Shown here: positions 32,210 through 40,740 of the stretch, piece after piece
How positions within the stretch are numbered: position 1 is the first letter of the stretch
How the letters are laid out: every line of letters starts with the position of its first letter
Origin: Mesobaculum littorinae
Lineage (GTDB): Bacteria > Pseudomonadota > Alphaproteobacteria > Rhodobacterales > Rhodobacteraceae
Direction of reading: 5' to 3'
DNA length: 64,000 nt
Assembly: GCF_004011175.1 (NCBI RefSeq)
Contig: NZ_RQXX01000002.1
Location: 806,001-870,000, forward strand
The notes under the pieces: generated by a model
What the model saw: only the letters and a program-made list of their open reading frames with translations
Told to the model about the DNA's origin: nothing
Database searches by the model: none
Translations under genes and position numbers: made by a program

Positions 32210-32827
32210 TCAGGTTCCGCGGGCCCGGGGGGCGCGCCAGCCGAAGCGGACGCTGATCACCCGGATCGCGAAGACGGCCGCGACGGCGGTTCCGGCCACC
32301 GCGCTGTCGCTCAGACCCGCCTGCGCGCCGACGACCACGATGGCGGCGCCGATCATCGCGGCGAGGGCATAGATCTCTTCGCGCAGGACGCGGGGCGGCT
32401 CGGCCACCAGCAGGTCGCGCACCGCGCCGCCCCCCACGGCGGTCAGCACGCCCAGCAGGATCGCCGGAAGCGGGTCGAGCTCAAGCGCCAGCGCCTTGCG
32501 GCAGCCGCTGACCGCGAAGAACCCCAGCCCCAGCGCGTCGAGCATCATGACGGGCTTGCTGAGCCGTTCCACCAGTCGGTGCCCGAAGAACGCGGTGCCT
32601 GCGGCGGCAAGCGCGGTCAGCAGGTAGCGCGGCTCTGCCAGTGCGGTGGGCGGCGTGGCCCCCAGCAGCATGTCGCGGATCATGCCGCCCGCGAGGCCCG
32701 CCGCCACCGACAGCACCGCGATCCCGAAGATGTCGAGCCCGCGCCGCACCGCCAGGAGCGCGCCGCTGATACCGAAGACATATGTCCCCAGAAGGTCGAG
32801 CCAGACGCCGAGGGGCAAGATGTCCAT
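32210..32827 (-). CDS. TRIC-type cation channel family protein (YadS/UPF0126)
   Basis: A 205-residue inner-membrane protein with seven hydrophobic segments arranged as two inverted repeats. The repeats are marked by FGISGALLAVRRGLDIFGI with GGMIRDMLLG, and FFAVSGCRKALA with GGGAVRDLLVAEPPRVLREEIYA. Homologues form trimeric potassium-permeable channels in bacteria; the physiological role is unclear. The ATG at 32827 gives the normal length; the frame extends 34 codons upstream without family similarity. Confidence 0.88.
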   Translation of the reverse strand: MDILPLGVWLDLLGTYVFGISGALLAVRRGLDIFGIAVLSVAAGLAGGMIRDMLLGATPPTALAEPRYLLTALAAAGTAFFGHRLVERLSKPVMMLDALGLGFFAVSGCRKALALELDPLPAILLGVLTAVGGGAVRDLLVAEPPRVLREEIYALAAMIGAAIVVVGAQAGLSDSAVAGTAVAAVFAIRVISVRFGWRAPRARGT

Positions 32828-32938
32828 TCCGTCACCACCATCGATAGGGCCCGTGGGCCGATGTTGCAGTCCCGCGCCGAGAGACCTTCGCGCGCCGACC
32901 CATGCCATGACCCGCGTCGTGCCCGACATCCCTGCGCA

Positions 32939-32974
32939 GGCCGCAGAGGGGGCCGCAGAGGGGGCCGCAGAGGG
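32939..32974. repeat. 12-bp tandem repeat, three units
   Basis: Unit GGCCGCAGAGGG repeated exactly three times with the start of a fourth (GGCCGC). It lies in the divergent TRIC/ompW region and looks like recent slippage. Confidence 0.85.
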
Positions 32975-33299
32975 GGCCGCATTCGTTTTTCCAAGCTGCC
33001 CGCGCCTGTCGTCATCGGCCTGCGCCGCAGCCCCGGGCCCGAACAGCCCTTATAACGCCGCCACCCCGGACCGTGGCTTGCAGCCGGGCGCGACCCGGGC
33101 AGGGCCGTCCCATACGTCCGGCGCCCTTTTGGACCGCAAACGTCATCTCCTGCAACTCCCGGGTGGCGGCGCCGGGCACCGCAGTCCCCGCTTGCGCCAG
33201 CCAAGCTGTGCGCGCCGGCTGCCGAAGCGGTGGCGCCGACCACGCGCCGGGCCGAGCAGGTGTGCCAGAACGTCGCAGGAGCGCCCTGTTTTCAACGGC

Positions 33300-33313
33300 T
33301 TGACCCAAATCAA
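33300..33313 (+). promoter_or_regulatory. FNR/FnrL-type binding site upstream of ompW
   Basis: TTGAC-CCAA-ATCAA matches the FNR-family consensus TTGAY-N4-RTCAA. It lies 58 bases before the ompW ATG. A loose -10 candidate (GATTAT, 33350-33355) follows. ompW is an FNR target in E. coli, so oxygen control is a reasonable inference. Confidence 0.7.
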
Positions 33314-33371
33314 GGTGGGCGCCGCGCCGCGGGCGCAAGGGGGGTGCGAGATTATCGCAAAGGACAGAATC

Positions 33372-33986
33372 ATGAAACTTCGGGCCCTCCTTCTTTCCGC
33401 CTCCGCCGGGCTGGCCCTCGCCGGTATGGGCGCCGCGACGGCCGCCTCGGCCCAGCAGGCCGGTGATTTCACCTTCGGCGTCGGGCTGGGCCTCGTGACG
33501 CCGAAAGACGACAACGGCACGCTGTCCGCCGGCGACCTGACGCTGGGCGACGACACGCAGATCACGCTGACGCTGGAATACCTTCTGACCGACAACCTCG
33601 GGCTCGAACTGCTGGCGGCGACGCCCTTCACCCACGACATCAAGCTTAACGGTGCCAAGGTCGGCGAGGTCGAGCACCTGCCGCCGACGGTGACGCTGAA
33701 CTACTACTTCCGCAACGACAGCAAGTTCACGCCCTTCGTCGGTGCCGGGGTGAACTTCACCACCGCGCTGGATGTCGATTCGCCGCTGGGCGATCTGGAC
33801 CTGCAGGACAGCTGGGGGCTGGCCGCGCATCTGGGGCTCGACTACGCGCTGTCCGAGAACAACGCGCTGCGCACCGACCTGCGCTGGATGGACATCGACA
33901 TGGATACGTCGCTGAACGGCGCCGGGCTGGGCACGGCCGAGGTCGATCCGCTGGTGCTGGGCGTGTCCTTCGTCCACCGGTTCTGA
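33372..33986 (+). CDS. ompW: OmpW family outer-membrane protein
   Basis: A 204-residue small outer-membrane beta-barrel. A signal peptide (residues 1-27, ending TAASAQQ) precedes strands typical of OmpW: FTFGVGLGLVTPKDD, TQITLTLEYLLTDNLGLELLAATPF with THDIKLNG, LPPTVTLNYYF, KFTPFVGAGVNFTTAL and a final PLVLGVSFVHRF ending in Phe, as barrel proteins do. AAGGA lies before the ATG. An FNR-type box lies upstream and a terminator follows. OmpW proteins form a narrow hydrophobic channel and are linked to stress and anaerobic growth. Confidence 0.9.
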   Translation: MKLRALLLSASAGLALAGMGAATAASAQQAGDFTFGVGLGLVTPKDDNGTLSAGDLTLGDDTQITLTLEYLLTDNLGLELLAATPFTHDIKLNGAKVGEVEHLPPTVTLNYYFRNDSKFTPFVGAGVNFTTALDVDSPLGDLDLQDSWGLAAHLGLDYALSENNALRTDLRWMDIDMDTSLNGAGLGTAEVDPLVLGVSFVHRF

Positions 33987-34287
33987 GACGCGCCCGGACG
34001 GCTGGGAGGGCGTCCGGGCAGCAAGACCCGGCAGGCAAGTCCGGGCAGGCAGGCAGGGCCGGGCATACCGGACCGGGCAGGCAGGGAGGACGGGCGCGCC
34101 CATCATGGCGCGCCCGTTTTCCTGTCGGGCCGCGGGGTAGGGGCCTTTGCGAAGGACCGCGCCGCGATGCCCCCCCCGCACTCTGGCCCGTATGCCCGCC
34201 CCCCCGGGAATGCATGCGGCGGACAAAGCCGCCCATGCCGGCACGCGGGCGCTTCCCCCCCGGGCGAGGCTCTGCTAAGCGCGCGCC
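33987..34287. other. Intergenic gap with terminator and degenerate repeats
   Basis: 301 bases after ompW. The first part (34018-34088) is a degenerate run of CCGGGCAGGCAGG-like copies; a terminator follows at 34090. Nothing else is recognised before the next ABC-F gene. Confidence 0.5.
34090..34120 (+). terminator. Rho-independent terminator after ompW
   Basis: Perfect 11-base stem ACGGGCGCGCC (34090-34100) / GGCGCGCCCGT (34107-34117) with loop CATCAT, followed by TTT. It ends the ompW transcript. Confidence 0.87.
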
Positions 34288-36141
34288 ATGCTACGCATCG
34301 ACGACATCAGCTACGCCATCGCGGGCCGCCCCTTGTTCGAGGGCGCCTCGGCGATCATTCCCGAAGGCCACAAGGTCGGCCTCGTCGGCCGCAACGGCAC
34401 GGGCAAGACCACGCTCTTTCGCCTGATCCGCGGCGAGCTTGCGCTGGAAGGGGGCGAGATCGCGGTGCCCGAGCGCTACCGCATCGGCGGGGTCAGCCAG
34501 GAAGTCCCGGGCTCGGAGGTGTCGCTGATCGACACCGTGCTGGCCGCCGACACCGAACGCGCCGCGCTGCTGGCCGAGGCCGAGACCGTCACCGACGCCG
34601 CCCGCATCGCCGAGGTGCAGACGCGGCTGGCCGATATCGACGCCTGGTCGGCCGAGGCGCGCGCGGCGGCGATCCTCAAGGGCCTGGGCTTCGACGACGC
34701 ACAGCAGCGCATGCCGTGTTCGGCCTTCTCGGGCGGCTGGCGGATGCGCGTGGCGTTGGCGGCGGTGCTGTTTTCCGAACCCGACCTTCTGCTGCTGGAC
34801 GAACCGACCAACTATCTCGACCTCGAAGGCGCGCTGTGGCTGGAAAGCTACCTGACGCGCTATCCCCATACCGTGCTGGTCATCAGCCACGACCGCGGGC
34901 TTCTGAACCGCTCGGTCGGGCATATCCTGCATCTCGAGGATCGGAAGCTTTCGCTCTATACCGGCGGGTACGACAATTTCGCCCGCACCCGCGCCGAACG
35001 CATCGCGGTGCAGCAGGCGGCGGCGCGCAAGCAGGACGCGCGGCGGGCGCATCTGCAAAGCTTCGTCGACCGCTTCCGTGCCAAGGCCTCGAAGGCCAAG
35101 CAGGCGCAGAGCCGGCTGAAGATGATCGAGCGGATGGAGACGATCCAGTCCCCGCAGGAGGCCGCGCTGCGCGCCTTCACCTTCCCCGAGCCCGAAGAGC
35201 TGTCGCCGCCCATCGTCACGATGGAGGGGGCGAGCGTGGGTTACGACGGCAAGGCCGTGCTGTCGCGGCTGGACCTGCGCATCGACCAGGACGACCGCAT
35301 CGCGCTGCTGGGCCGCAACGGCGAGGGCAAGTCGACGCTGTCGAAACTACTGGCAGGCAAGCTGCCGGCGCTTGCGGGCAACGTGACCTCGGCCTCGAAG
35401 CTGCGGATCGGTTATTTCGCGCAGCACCAGCTGGACGAACTGCGCGCCGAGGAGACACCGGTCGAGCACCTGCGGCGGATGCGGCCGGGGGAATCGCCCG
35501 CCCAGTGGCGGTCGCGCCTGGCGGGCTTCGGTCTGGGCGCGGCGCAGGCGGAAACGCTGGTGGGCAAGCTGTCGGGCGGCCAGAAGGCGCGGCTGACGCT
35601 GCTGCTGGCGACGCTCGACGCGCCGCACCTGCTGATCCTCGACGAGCCGACCAACCACCTCGACATCGAAAGCCGCGAAGCGCTGGTCGAAGCGCTGACC
35701 GCCTATTCGGGGGCGGTGATCCTTGTCAGCCACGACATGCACCTGCTCAGCCTCGCCGCCGACCGGCTGTGGCTGGTCAAGGACGGGCGGGTTGCGCCCT
35801 TTGACGAGGATCTCGAGGCCTATCGCCGCCTGCTTCTGGCGGACGACGCGCCGCAGAAGCCCAAGGCCGAGGCGCCCAAACCCAAGCCCAGGCGCGCCAG
35901 CCGCGACGAGGTGCTGGCGATGCGCTCGGATGTGCGCAAGGCCGAGGGCCGGGTCGAGAAGCTGAACGAGATGCGCGACAAGCTGGCCAAGAAGCTGGCC
36001 GACCCCGACCTTTACGAGCCCGGCAAGGCGGGCGAGGCCGAGGTCTGGCAGAAGAAATACGCCGAGGTCATGGAGGCGCTCGGCCGGGCCGAGGCGCTGT
36101 GGATGGCCGCGCTGGAAAAGCTCGAGACCGCCGAGGCCTGA
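34288..36141 (+). CDS. ABC-F family ATPase (YheS-like)
   Basis: A 617-residue soluble double ATPase, different from the Uup-like one at 2527. Domain 1: GRNGTGKTT (residues 36-44), FSGGWRMRVALAAVLF, LDEPTNYLDLEG. The long linker includes LQSFVDRFRAKASKAKQAQSRLKMIERME, as in YheS and Uup. Domain 2: GRNGEGKST, LSGGQKARLTLLLATL, LDEPTNHLDIES, VSHDMHLL. The C-terminal 100 residues are charged and probably coiled coil (VLAMRSDVRKAEGRVEKLNE). ABC-F proteins act on the ribosome; no antibiotic link is implied here. Confidence 0.87.
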   Translation: MLRIDDISYAIAGRPLFEGASAIIPEGHKVGLVGRNGTGKTTLFRLIRGELALEGGEIAVPERYRIGGVSQEVPGSEVSLIDTVLAADTERAALLAEAETVTDAARIAEVQTRLADIDAWSAEARAAAILKGLGFDDAQQRMPCSAFSGGWRMRVALAAVLFSEPDLLLLDEPTNYLDLEGALWLESYLTRYPHTVLVISHDRGLLNRSVGHILHLEDRKLSLYTGGYDNFARTRAERIAVQQAAARKQDARRAHLQSFVDRFRAKASKAKQAQSRLKMIERMETIQSPQEAALRAFTFPEPEELSPPIVTMEGASVGYDGKAVLSRLDLRIDQDDRIALLGRNGEGKSTLSKLLAGKLPALAGNVTSASKLRIGYFAQHQLDELRAEETPVEHLRRMRPGESPAQWRSRLAGFGLGAAQAETLVGKLSGGQKARLTLLLATLDAPHLLILDEPTNHLDIESREALVEALTAYSGAVILVSHDMHLLSLAADRLWLVKDGRVAPFDEDLEAYRRLLLADDAPQKPKAEAPKPKPRRASRDEVLAMRSDVRKAEGRVEKLNEMRDKLAKKLADPDLYEPGKAGEAEVWQKKYAEVMEALGRAEALWMAALEKLETAEA

Positions 36142-36691
36142 GGGCCGGGGTCTGAGGGCCGGGGACCGGGGAGAAGGCTTGGGCCCGCGGGCCGGGGATC
36201 AAAGGCCGGGGGCCAAAGGTTCAGGCCTAAAGGTCGGCGCCGGAAGGCTGCGGTCTGAAGGTTGAGGTCCGAAAGTTACGGTCCGGGGACGTGGGTCGAG
36301 GTGCATGGCCGCGCCCTCCCGTTACGCCGGATGGTCCCGGGGCTGTGGCGTGCGGGTCTTGTGCCGGGGCCCTGGGGGCGGGCCGGGGCGGCGGCATGAA
36401 AGGCCGGGGCTGTCGCCTCTGCCCTGGCCGCGATGGTCGGGCCCTCGCGGCCCGAGGGCAGGGCGGCAGTGCCGGGCCGGCAGCACCGTCCCCAAGCCGC
36501 AGGCCGGCCCGCCCGGCGTCCCGCGGGCTGGCCACGCAAGCCCGGGCGCGGTTGTTCGGGTCCGGCGGCGTGAGCTCGGAAGTGTCGGGCGCGGAAAACG
36601 GTGTTCGCGGAACGGACACCCCGTATCGAGGCCCCCGCCGCAGGGGGCGATCCTGGCGGCCCGCGACGGGGCCGTGTGAAGGGGTTGAGGC
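36142..36691. other. Intergenic gap with degenerate GC-rich repeats
   Basis: 550 bases between the ABC-F gene and marC. The first 160 bases are imperfect copies of short units such as TGAGGGCCGGGG and C(C/T)(A/G)AAGGT. Frames through it show no family similarity. No RNA or terminator is convincing. Confidence 0.45.
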
Positions 36692-37312
36692 ATGGACTGG
36701 AATTTCCTGATTACCGCGTTCGTCACCCTTATGGTGATCGTCGATCCCATCGGCCTGACGCCGCTTTTCGTGGCGCTGACGCAGGGCATGCCGCGGGCGC
36801 AGCGCCGCGCGGTCGGGGCCCGGGCCTGTGCGCTGGGGGCGGCGCTTCTGATGCTGTTCGGGATGTTCGGCGAGGCGGTGCTGGGGTTCGTCGGCATCAC
36901 CATGCCGGCCTTCCGCATCGCGGGCGGCATTCTTCTGTTCCTGACCGCGCTCGACATGCTGTTCGAGCGCCGGGCCGAACGGCGGCAGGGCAATGCCGAC
37001 AAGAACGAAGACGACCCTTCGGTCTTTCCCCTGGCCACGCCGCTGCTGGCCGGGCCGGGCGCCATCGCCACGATGATCCTTCTGACCGGGCAGGCGGGCG
37101 GCGACGTCACCATGGTCATCGCTGTGCACGTGGTGATGGCGCTGGTCGTGGCGATCACCTTCGCGCTGTTCCTGGCAGCGGGCCCGCTTGAACACATGCT
37201 GGGCGATGTCGGCGTCAACGTCGTGACCCGCCTGCTGGGCATGTTGCTTGCCGCGCTGTCGGTTCAGTTCGTGCTGGACGGGCTGAAATCCTTCGGTCTT
37301 GTCGGGGGCTAG
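36692..37312 (+). CDS. marC: MarC family integral membrane protein
   Basis: A 206-residue inner-membrane protein with six hydrophobic segments. Diagnostic stretches are MVIVDPIGLTPLFVALTQGM (residues 15-34), FRIAGGILLFLTALDML, and FPLATPLLAGPGAIATMILL. The MarC/YhgN family is of unknown function; it was once thought to affect antibiotic resistance but this is not established. The last segment (LLGMLLAALSVQFVLDGLKSF) is complete, so the gene is intact. Confidence 0.88.
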   Translation: MDWNFLITAFVTLMVIVDPIGLTPLFVALTQGMPRAQRRAVGARACALGAALLMLFGMFGEAVLGFVGITMPAFRIAGGILLFLTALDMLFERRAERRQGNADKNEDDPSVFPLATPLLAGPGAIATMILLTGQAGGDVTMVIAVHVVMALVVAITFALFLAAGPLEHMLGDVGVNVVTRLLGMLLAALSVQFVLDGLKSFGLVGG

Positions 37313-37458
37313 GCGACCCCCGCGAGGCACGTCCCGGGTCGTGGCGGGCAGCCGCGCCGCCGCCCGCCGGGCCCCTTGACGGCACGCTATGGCAAGGGCG
37401 AGAGGCCCTGCGACGCAATGCCCTTTGCGAAACCGTCTCCGCCCCCTATCTTCGACGC

Positions 37459-38043
37459 ATGACCGGTGACGATTATGGCCGCATCGCGTACCTTGTCCTG
37501 CTGTTGCTTGTTCTCGGCGGATACTTCGTCGTGGCCAGCCGCGACCGGATGGGCAAGACGCTGCAACAGGCGGCGATCTGGGGGCTGATCTTCGTGGGCG
37601 TCGTGGCGGTGGCGGGGCTCTGGTCCGACATCCGCGATACCGTCGCCCCGCGGCAGTCCTACGTGGGCGAGGCCGGGCGCATCGTCGAGGTGCCGCGCGC
37701 CCCCGACGGGCACTACTACCTGACGCTGGGGATCAATGATGCCGCGGTCGACTTCGTCATCGACACCGGCGCCAGCGACATGGTCCTGACCCGCCGTGAT
37801 GCCGAGCGGGCGGGGATCGATCCGGACGAGCTTGCCTACCTGGGCCGGGCCCAGACGGCCAACGGCGTCGTGCCCATCGCGCAGGTCATGCTGGACCGCG
37901 TGACGCTGGGGCCCTTGTCGGACGCCAACGTCACCGCCTCGGTCAACGGGGGCGAGATGGGCATGTCGCTTCTGGGGATGAGTTACCTTCAACGCTTCGG
38001 CCGGATCGAGATCGCGGAGAACCGGCTGGTGCTGGAACGCTAG
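37459..38043 (+). CDS. Membrane-anchored retropepsin-like aspartic protease (TIGR02281 family)
   Basis: A 194-residue protein with two N-terminal membrane helices (residues about 10-26 and 39-55) and a C-terminal clan AA aspartic protease domain. The active-site triad is D102-T103-G104 in FVIDTGASDMVL, and the second conserved block is MSLLGMSYLQRFGRIEIAENRLVL. Bacterial relatives act as dimers, cutting unknown envelope substrates. It is followed by a stem-loop and then ndk. Confidence 0.87.
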   Translation: MTGDDYGRIAYLVLLLLVLGGYFVVASRDRMGKTLQQAAIWGLIFVGVVAVAGLWSDIRDTVAPRQSYVGEAGRIVEVPRAPDGHYYLTLGINDAAVDFVIDTGASDMVLTRRDAERAGIDPDELAYLGRAQTANGVVPIAQVMLDRVTLGPLSDANVTASVNGGEMGMSLLGMSYLQRFGRIEIAENRLVLER

Positions 38044-38092
38044 GCGCTGTCCCTGTCGCGCGCCCCCATGGGCACCCGCCACCCGCGCCCGG

Positions 38093-38137
38093 GCACTCGA
38101 CAGGCGCGATCCTGCGGCGCGGATGTCGAGTGCGCCT
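38093..38137 (+). terminator. Stem-loop, probable terminator before ndk
   Basis: Perfect 10-base inverted repeat GCACTCGACA (38093-38102) / TGTCGAGTGC (38124-38133) with a 21-base loop, then GCCTTTT. It lies 50 bases after the protease stop. The long loop makes it a weaker candidate than the other terminators here; it could also be an operator or attenuator for ndk. Confidence 0.55.
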
Positions 38138-38221
38138 TTTCAAGTCACGGTCTCCATGCTAGCAGGGCGCCGATTTCCGGGGCAGCGCTGGGCTGCCCCT
38201 GCACATATATGAGGCACGCCA

Positions 38222-38644
38222 ATGGCCACCGAACGCACCCTGTCGATCATCAAGCCCGACGCCACCCGCCGCAACCTGACCGGCAAGATCAACGCCAAGT
38301 TCGAAGATGCGGGCCTGCGCATCGTTGCGCAGAAGCGCATCCAGCTGACCAAGGCTCAGGCTGGCGAGTTCTACAAGGTTCATGCCGAGCGTCCGTTCTA
38401 CGACGAGCTGTGCGAATTCATGGCCTCGGCCCCGGTCGTCGTGCAGGTGCTGGAAGGCGAAGGCGCCATCGCGAAGAACCGCGAAGTCATGGGCGCGACC
38501 AACCCCGCCGATGCGGCCGAGGGCACGGTCCGCGCCGATTTCGCTGAATCGGTCGGCGAGAACTCGGTCCACGGCTCGGACGCGCCCGACACCGCCGCCG
38601 ACGAAATCTCGTTCTTCTTCTCGGGTCTCGAACTGGTCGGCTAA
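38222..38644 (+). CDS. ndk: Nucleoside diphosphate kinase
   Basis: A 140-residue enzyme that balances nucleoside triphosphates. The phosphohistidine is H117 in [13 protein letters not shown] (residues 11-14) and [19 protein letters not shown] complete the nucleotide site. The gene uses plain ATG with a GAGG-like site upstream and ends at a strong terminator, so it is probably transcribed alone. Confidence 0.97.
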   Translation: MATERTLSIIKPDATRRNLTGKINAKFEDAGLRIVAQKRIQLTKAQAGEFYKVHAERPFYDELCEFMASAPVVVQVLEGEGAIAKNREVMGATNPADAAEGTVRADFAESVGENSVHGSDAPDTAADEISFFFSGLELVG

Positions 38645-38670
38645 GCCCGACGCGACATCCCGCGAACCTC

Positions 38671-38696
38671 AAAGGGCGCCCCGTGGCGCCCTTTTT
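38671..38696 (+). terminator. Rho-independent terminator after ndk
   Basis: Stem AAAGGGCGCC (38671-38680) / GGCGCCCTTT (38685-38694), loop CCGT, and T run to 38696. Ends the ndk transcript. Confidence 0.92.
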
Positions 38697-38839
38697 GCTG
38701 TCGGTGGGCTGTTGCGGGCCAGTGGGGCGCTGCCCATCCGTTATCGCGGCCGATCGCCACGACCGGTCACCCTGCATGTCGCGCAGGGCGCGTCGTGAAC
38801 GCGCTACTGCCGTTATGAAAGGTGTTGCCCGGCCTGGGT

Positions 38840-39253
38840 CTACAGCGCGCCGGTCCGCTCGAAATGGCGGCGCAGCAGGCGCACGTTGCGGCGGTTCGCC
38901 TTCAGCCCGATGTCGAGAAGGTCGCCGATCAGCGGCACCGTGCCGACCACGGCATCGACCCCTGCATTCGCCGCCATCCGCGCCAGAACCGGCCGCGGCG
39001 CCCCCATCTGCATCGCCCGATATATGATATAGCCCGCGGGGCCGAAGGCCGCGGCGTCGCCGATCCCGGGCAGGAGCCCCAGAATGCCGTCCCAGCCGAT
39101 GCGCGTGCCAATGAGCGGCAGGCGAAAGGCCGCGTCCATCCGTTCGGCCAGCCGTTCCAGCGCAGCCATCTCGGCCTCGAGCGTCTCGGGGCTGCGCTCG
39201 CCTTCGGTGCGGGGCCCTGCGGTGCGGGGGTCGGAAGAGGCGGGGGACACCAT
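38840..39253 (-). CDS. DUF4112 domain protein
   Basis: A 137-residue protein with the DUF4112 core: LDAFRLPLIG-like MDAAFRLPLIGTRIGWDGILGL, then LLPGIGDAAAFGPAGYIIY and GTVPLIGDLLDIGLKANRRN. It has two to three weak hydrophobic helices and may be membrane associated. Function is unknown. The start at 39253 lies four bases after the YqaE stop; a longer frame from 39286 would overlap that gene, so 39253 is preferred. Confidence 0.85.
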   Translation of the reverse strand: MVSPASSDPRTAGPRTEGERSPETLEAEMAALERLAERMDAAFRLPLIGTRIGWDGILGLLPGIGDAAAFGPAGYIIYRAMQMGAPRPVLARMAANAGVDAVVGTVPLIGDLLDIGLKANRRNVRLLRRHFERTGAL

Positions 39254-39257
39254 GCGC

Positions 39258-39416
39258 TCAGCGTTTCGCGATGATGTAGACGGCATGGACGAGCCCGGGA
39301 ACGAAGAAGCAAAGCGTCAGAATGAGGTTCAGCCAGAACTGCTTGCCCAGCCCTTCCTGCAGGAAAACTCCGAGCGGCGGCACGAAGACGGCGATGATGA
39401 TGCGGATAAGATCCAT
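39258..39416 (-). CDS. Pmp3/YqaE family small membrane protein (UPF0057)
   Basis: A 52-residue protein found by reading the minus strand: it starts MDLIRIIIAVFVPPLGVFLQ and ends VPGLVHAVYIIAKR. Two membrane helices (residues about 4-20 and 28-48), the PPLGVFLQEG loop and the FFVPGLVHA turn are the family signature. Homologues (Pmp3 in yeast, YqaE in bacteria) affect membrane potential and stress tolerance. It is directly upstream of the DUF4112 gene and probably co-transcribed with it. Confidence 0.9.
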   Translation of the reverse strand: MDLIRIIIAVFVPPLGVFLQEGLGKQFWLNLILTLCFFVPGLVHAVYIIAKR

Positions 39417-40071
39417 TGACGGGCTCCAGACATGCGGTGCCGGGTCAATGTGCGCCGGGGCCCGTAGGTTCCGCGATGGTGCCGTACGGGCGCGGTTTCA
39501 GGGGCGTGGGCCGCCAAGGGACGCGGGCTGCTGCGTCCGGTCTGCGGGGCCATTCCGGGTGGCCCTGGTGAAGGGCTGGCCGGGGCGACGGGGCGCCAAG
39601 GGGCGTGGATTTGCCGCCCGGGATCCTCGGGACGGTCGTCCGGTTCGGGACGCCGGTTCGGGCGGTCGGCGCCGCACCGGGGGTGCCCCCGGCGCGGCGT
39701 CCGGGGTCAGATCGCGGCCCAGTCGCGCAGGGCGACGGGAGCGGTCGGTTCGGGCAGGCGCACGGGCTGCGGTGCCGGGCGGCCGGGATGCGGGGCCGAG
39801 GCCGAAGTCGGTGAGGCGTTGGGGCGATGGATCATGGTACTGCTCGTTTACTCAGCGTGGTGTGGCGGTGCGGTTCCCTTTCTGCACCCGCCTTGTGGCC
39901 CCATGACGGCAGAAGCGTGGCCCAACGCAAGTCACGCCGCGGTGAGCCGGCAAAACTGCGCTGAGTTTGAGGCAAATTGACCAGAGCCCGTGGGGAACCC
40001 TCCGCTGCCAACTAACCGGACATAAAGCTTTATCCGCGAGTTTGGACGCAGATCACACATGGGAGGGGCCA
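39417..40071. other. Long intergenic region
   Basis: 655 bases between yqaE (minus) and a small plus-strand gene. The left part is GC-rich with open frames lacking family content. The last 150 bases are clearly less GC-rich, as promoter regions are, and hold the palindrome at 40022. Confidence 0.45.
40022..40033. promoter_or_regulatory. 12-bp perfect palindrome ATAAAGCTTTAT
   Basis: Perfect inverted repeat 38 bases before the ATG of the 56-residue gene, in AT-richer sequence. Position suits an operator or promoter element; the binding protein is unknown. Confidence 0.4.
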
Positions 40072-40242
40072 ATGACTGATCCGCGCGACATCCTGTCGGA
40101 ACTGACACTCTGCCTGATGCAGTTTCGCCGTGGCGGCTGCTGGGCCGTGGCCGAGTCGCTCGACCTGATCGCGCGCGAACTGATGTGCGACATCGACGCC
40201 GCCGACGATGGCGCGTTAGCCTCGGCAATCGCGCGCCTTTGA
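40072..40242 (+). CDS. Small protein of unknown function (56 residues)
   Basis: ATG at 40072 is preceded by a strong GGGAGGGG site. The 56-residue product (MTDPRDILSELTLCLMQF at its start) is acidic, predicted helical, with three cysteines and the C-terminal DAADDGALASAIARL. No family recognised. Good ribosome binding site, promoter-like upstream composition and a palindrome support it as real. Confidence 0.5.
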   Translation: MTDPRDILSELTLCLMQFRRGGCWAVAESLDLIARELMCDIDAADDGALASAIARL

Positions 40243-40335
40243 GATGCGTTTGAAGCCGGGCCGCCGCATCGCCCTGCCGGGGCCGCGGGGCGCTGGGACG
40301 CACGCCTCGACCAATACCGCATATCCAGACAGACA

Positions 40336-40351
40336 GACTATCCAGATAGTC
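40336..40351. promoter_or_regulatory. Inverted repeat GACTATC-CA-GATAGTC
   Basis: Seven-base arms with a two-base spacer, 15 bases before the next small open frame and next to an AGACAGAC run. Such a dyad is typical of a repressor or LuxR-type site, or it could form a small hairpin at the ribosome binding site. Confidence 0.4.
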
Positions 40352-40366
40352 AGAGAGGTCCCGCAG

Positions 40367-40573
40367 ATGGATGCAGATCGCCTTGCCCGGGTTCTGGCCC
40401 GCGTCAACTCCTACGCATGGCGCAGCGGCAACCGGGTGTTGCTGAGCCACGTCCGCGTAACCGCCCGCACCGCGCAGGAGCAGCTGGGGCAGGACAGCAA
40501 CGGCGGCATCGACCGGCTGTGCGTGCCGTCCCCCGCGCCCGCAATTTCGTGTCGGAGAGCCTCGCAAGGATAG
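40367..40573 (+). CDS. Possible small protein (68 residues), uncertain
   Basis: ATG at 40367 with GAGAGG upstream. The product begins MDADRLARVLARVNSYAW, is basic in the first half and ends in a Pro/Ser-rich part without family similarity. The first 45 residues look protein-like (amphipathic helix, then RVLLSHVRVTARTAQEQL). The true end or reality of the gene is doubtful. Confidence 0.3.
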   Translation: MDADRLARVLARVNSYAWRSGNRVLLSHVRVTARTAQEQLGQDSNGGIDRLCVPSPAPAISCRRASQG

Positions 40574-40602
40574 GCGCGTGTCGCCCGGGCGGGAAGAGGG
40601 CC

Positions 40603-40658
40603 GCCCGGGGTGCGCTGCCCGGGGTGCGCCGCCCGGGGTGCGCTGCCCGGGGTGCGCT
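40603..40658. repeat. 14-bp tandem repeat, four units
   Basis: Unit GCCCGGGGTGCGCT; units at 40603, 40617, 40631 and 40645, the second differing by one base. A degenerate fifth follows. It lies in the 167-base gap before the YmdB-like gene and looks like a variable-number repeat. Confidence 0.87.
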
Positions 40659-40740
40659 GAACCGGGTGCATGCCGGGCCGGGCGCGCGAAGGGGCGAACG
40701 CCCTTGCCCTCGGGCCGCGGCGGGCCTAAGCCCTCAGCCC

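Larger units (their letters stand above)
32828..33371. other. Divergent intergenic region (TRIC / ompW)
   Basis: 544 bases between the TRIC gene start and ompW start. It contains a 12-base tandem repeat (32939-32974) and an FNR-type box (33300-33313), both listed separately. No protein gene is supported despite long open frames. Confidence 0.5.
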
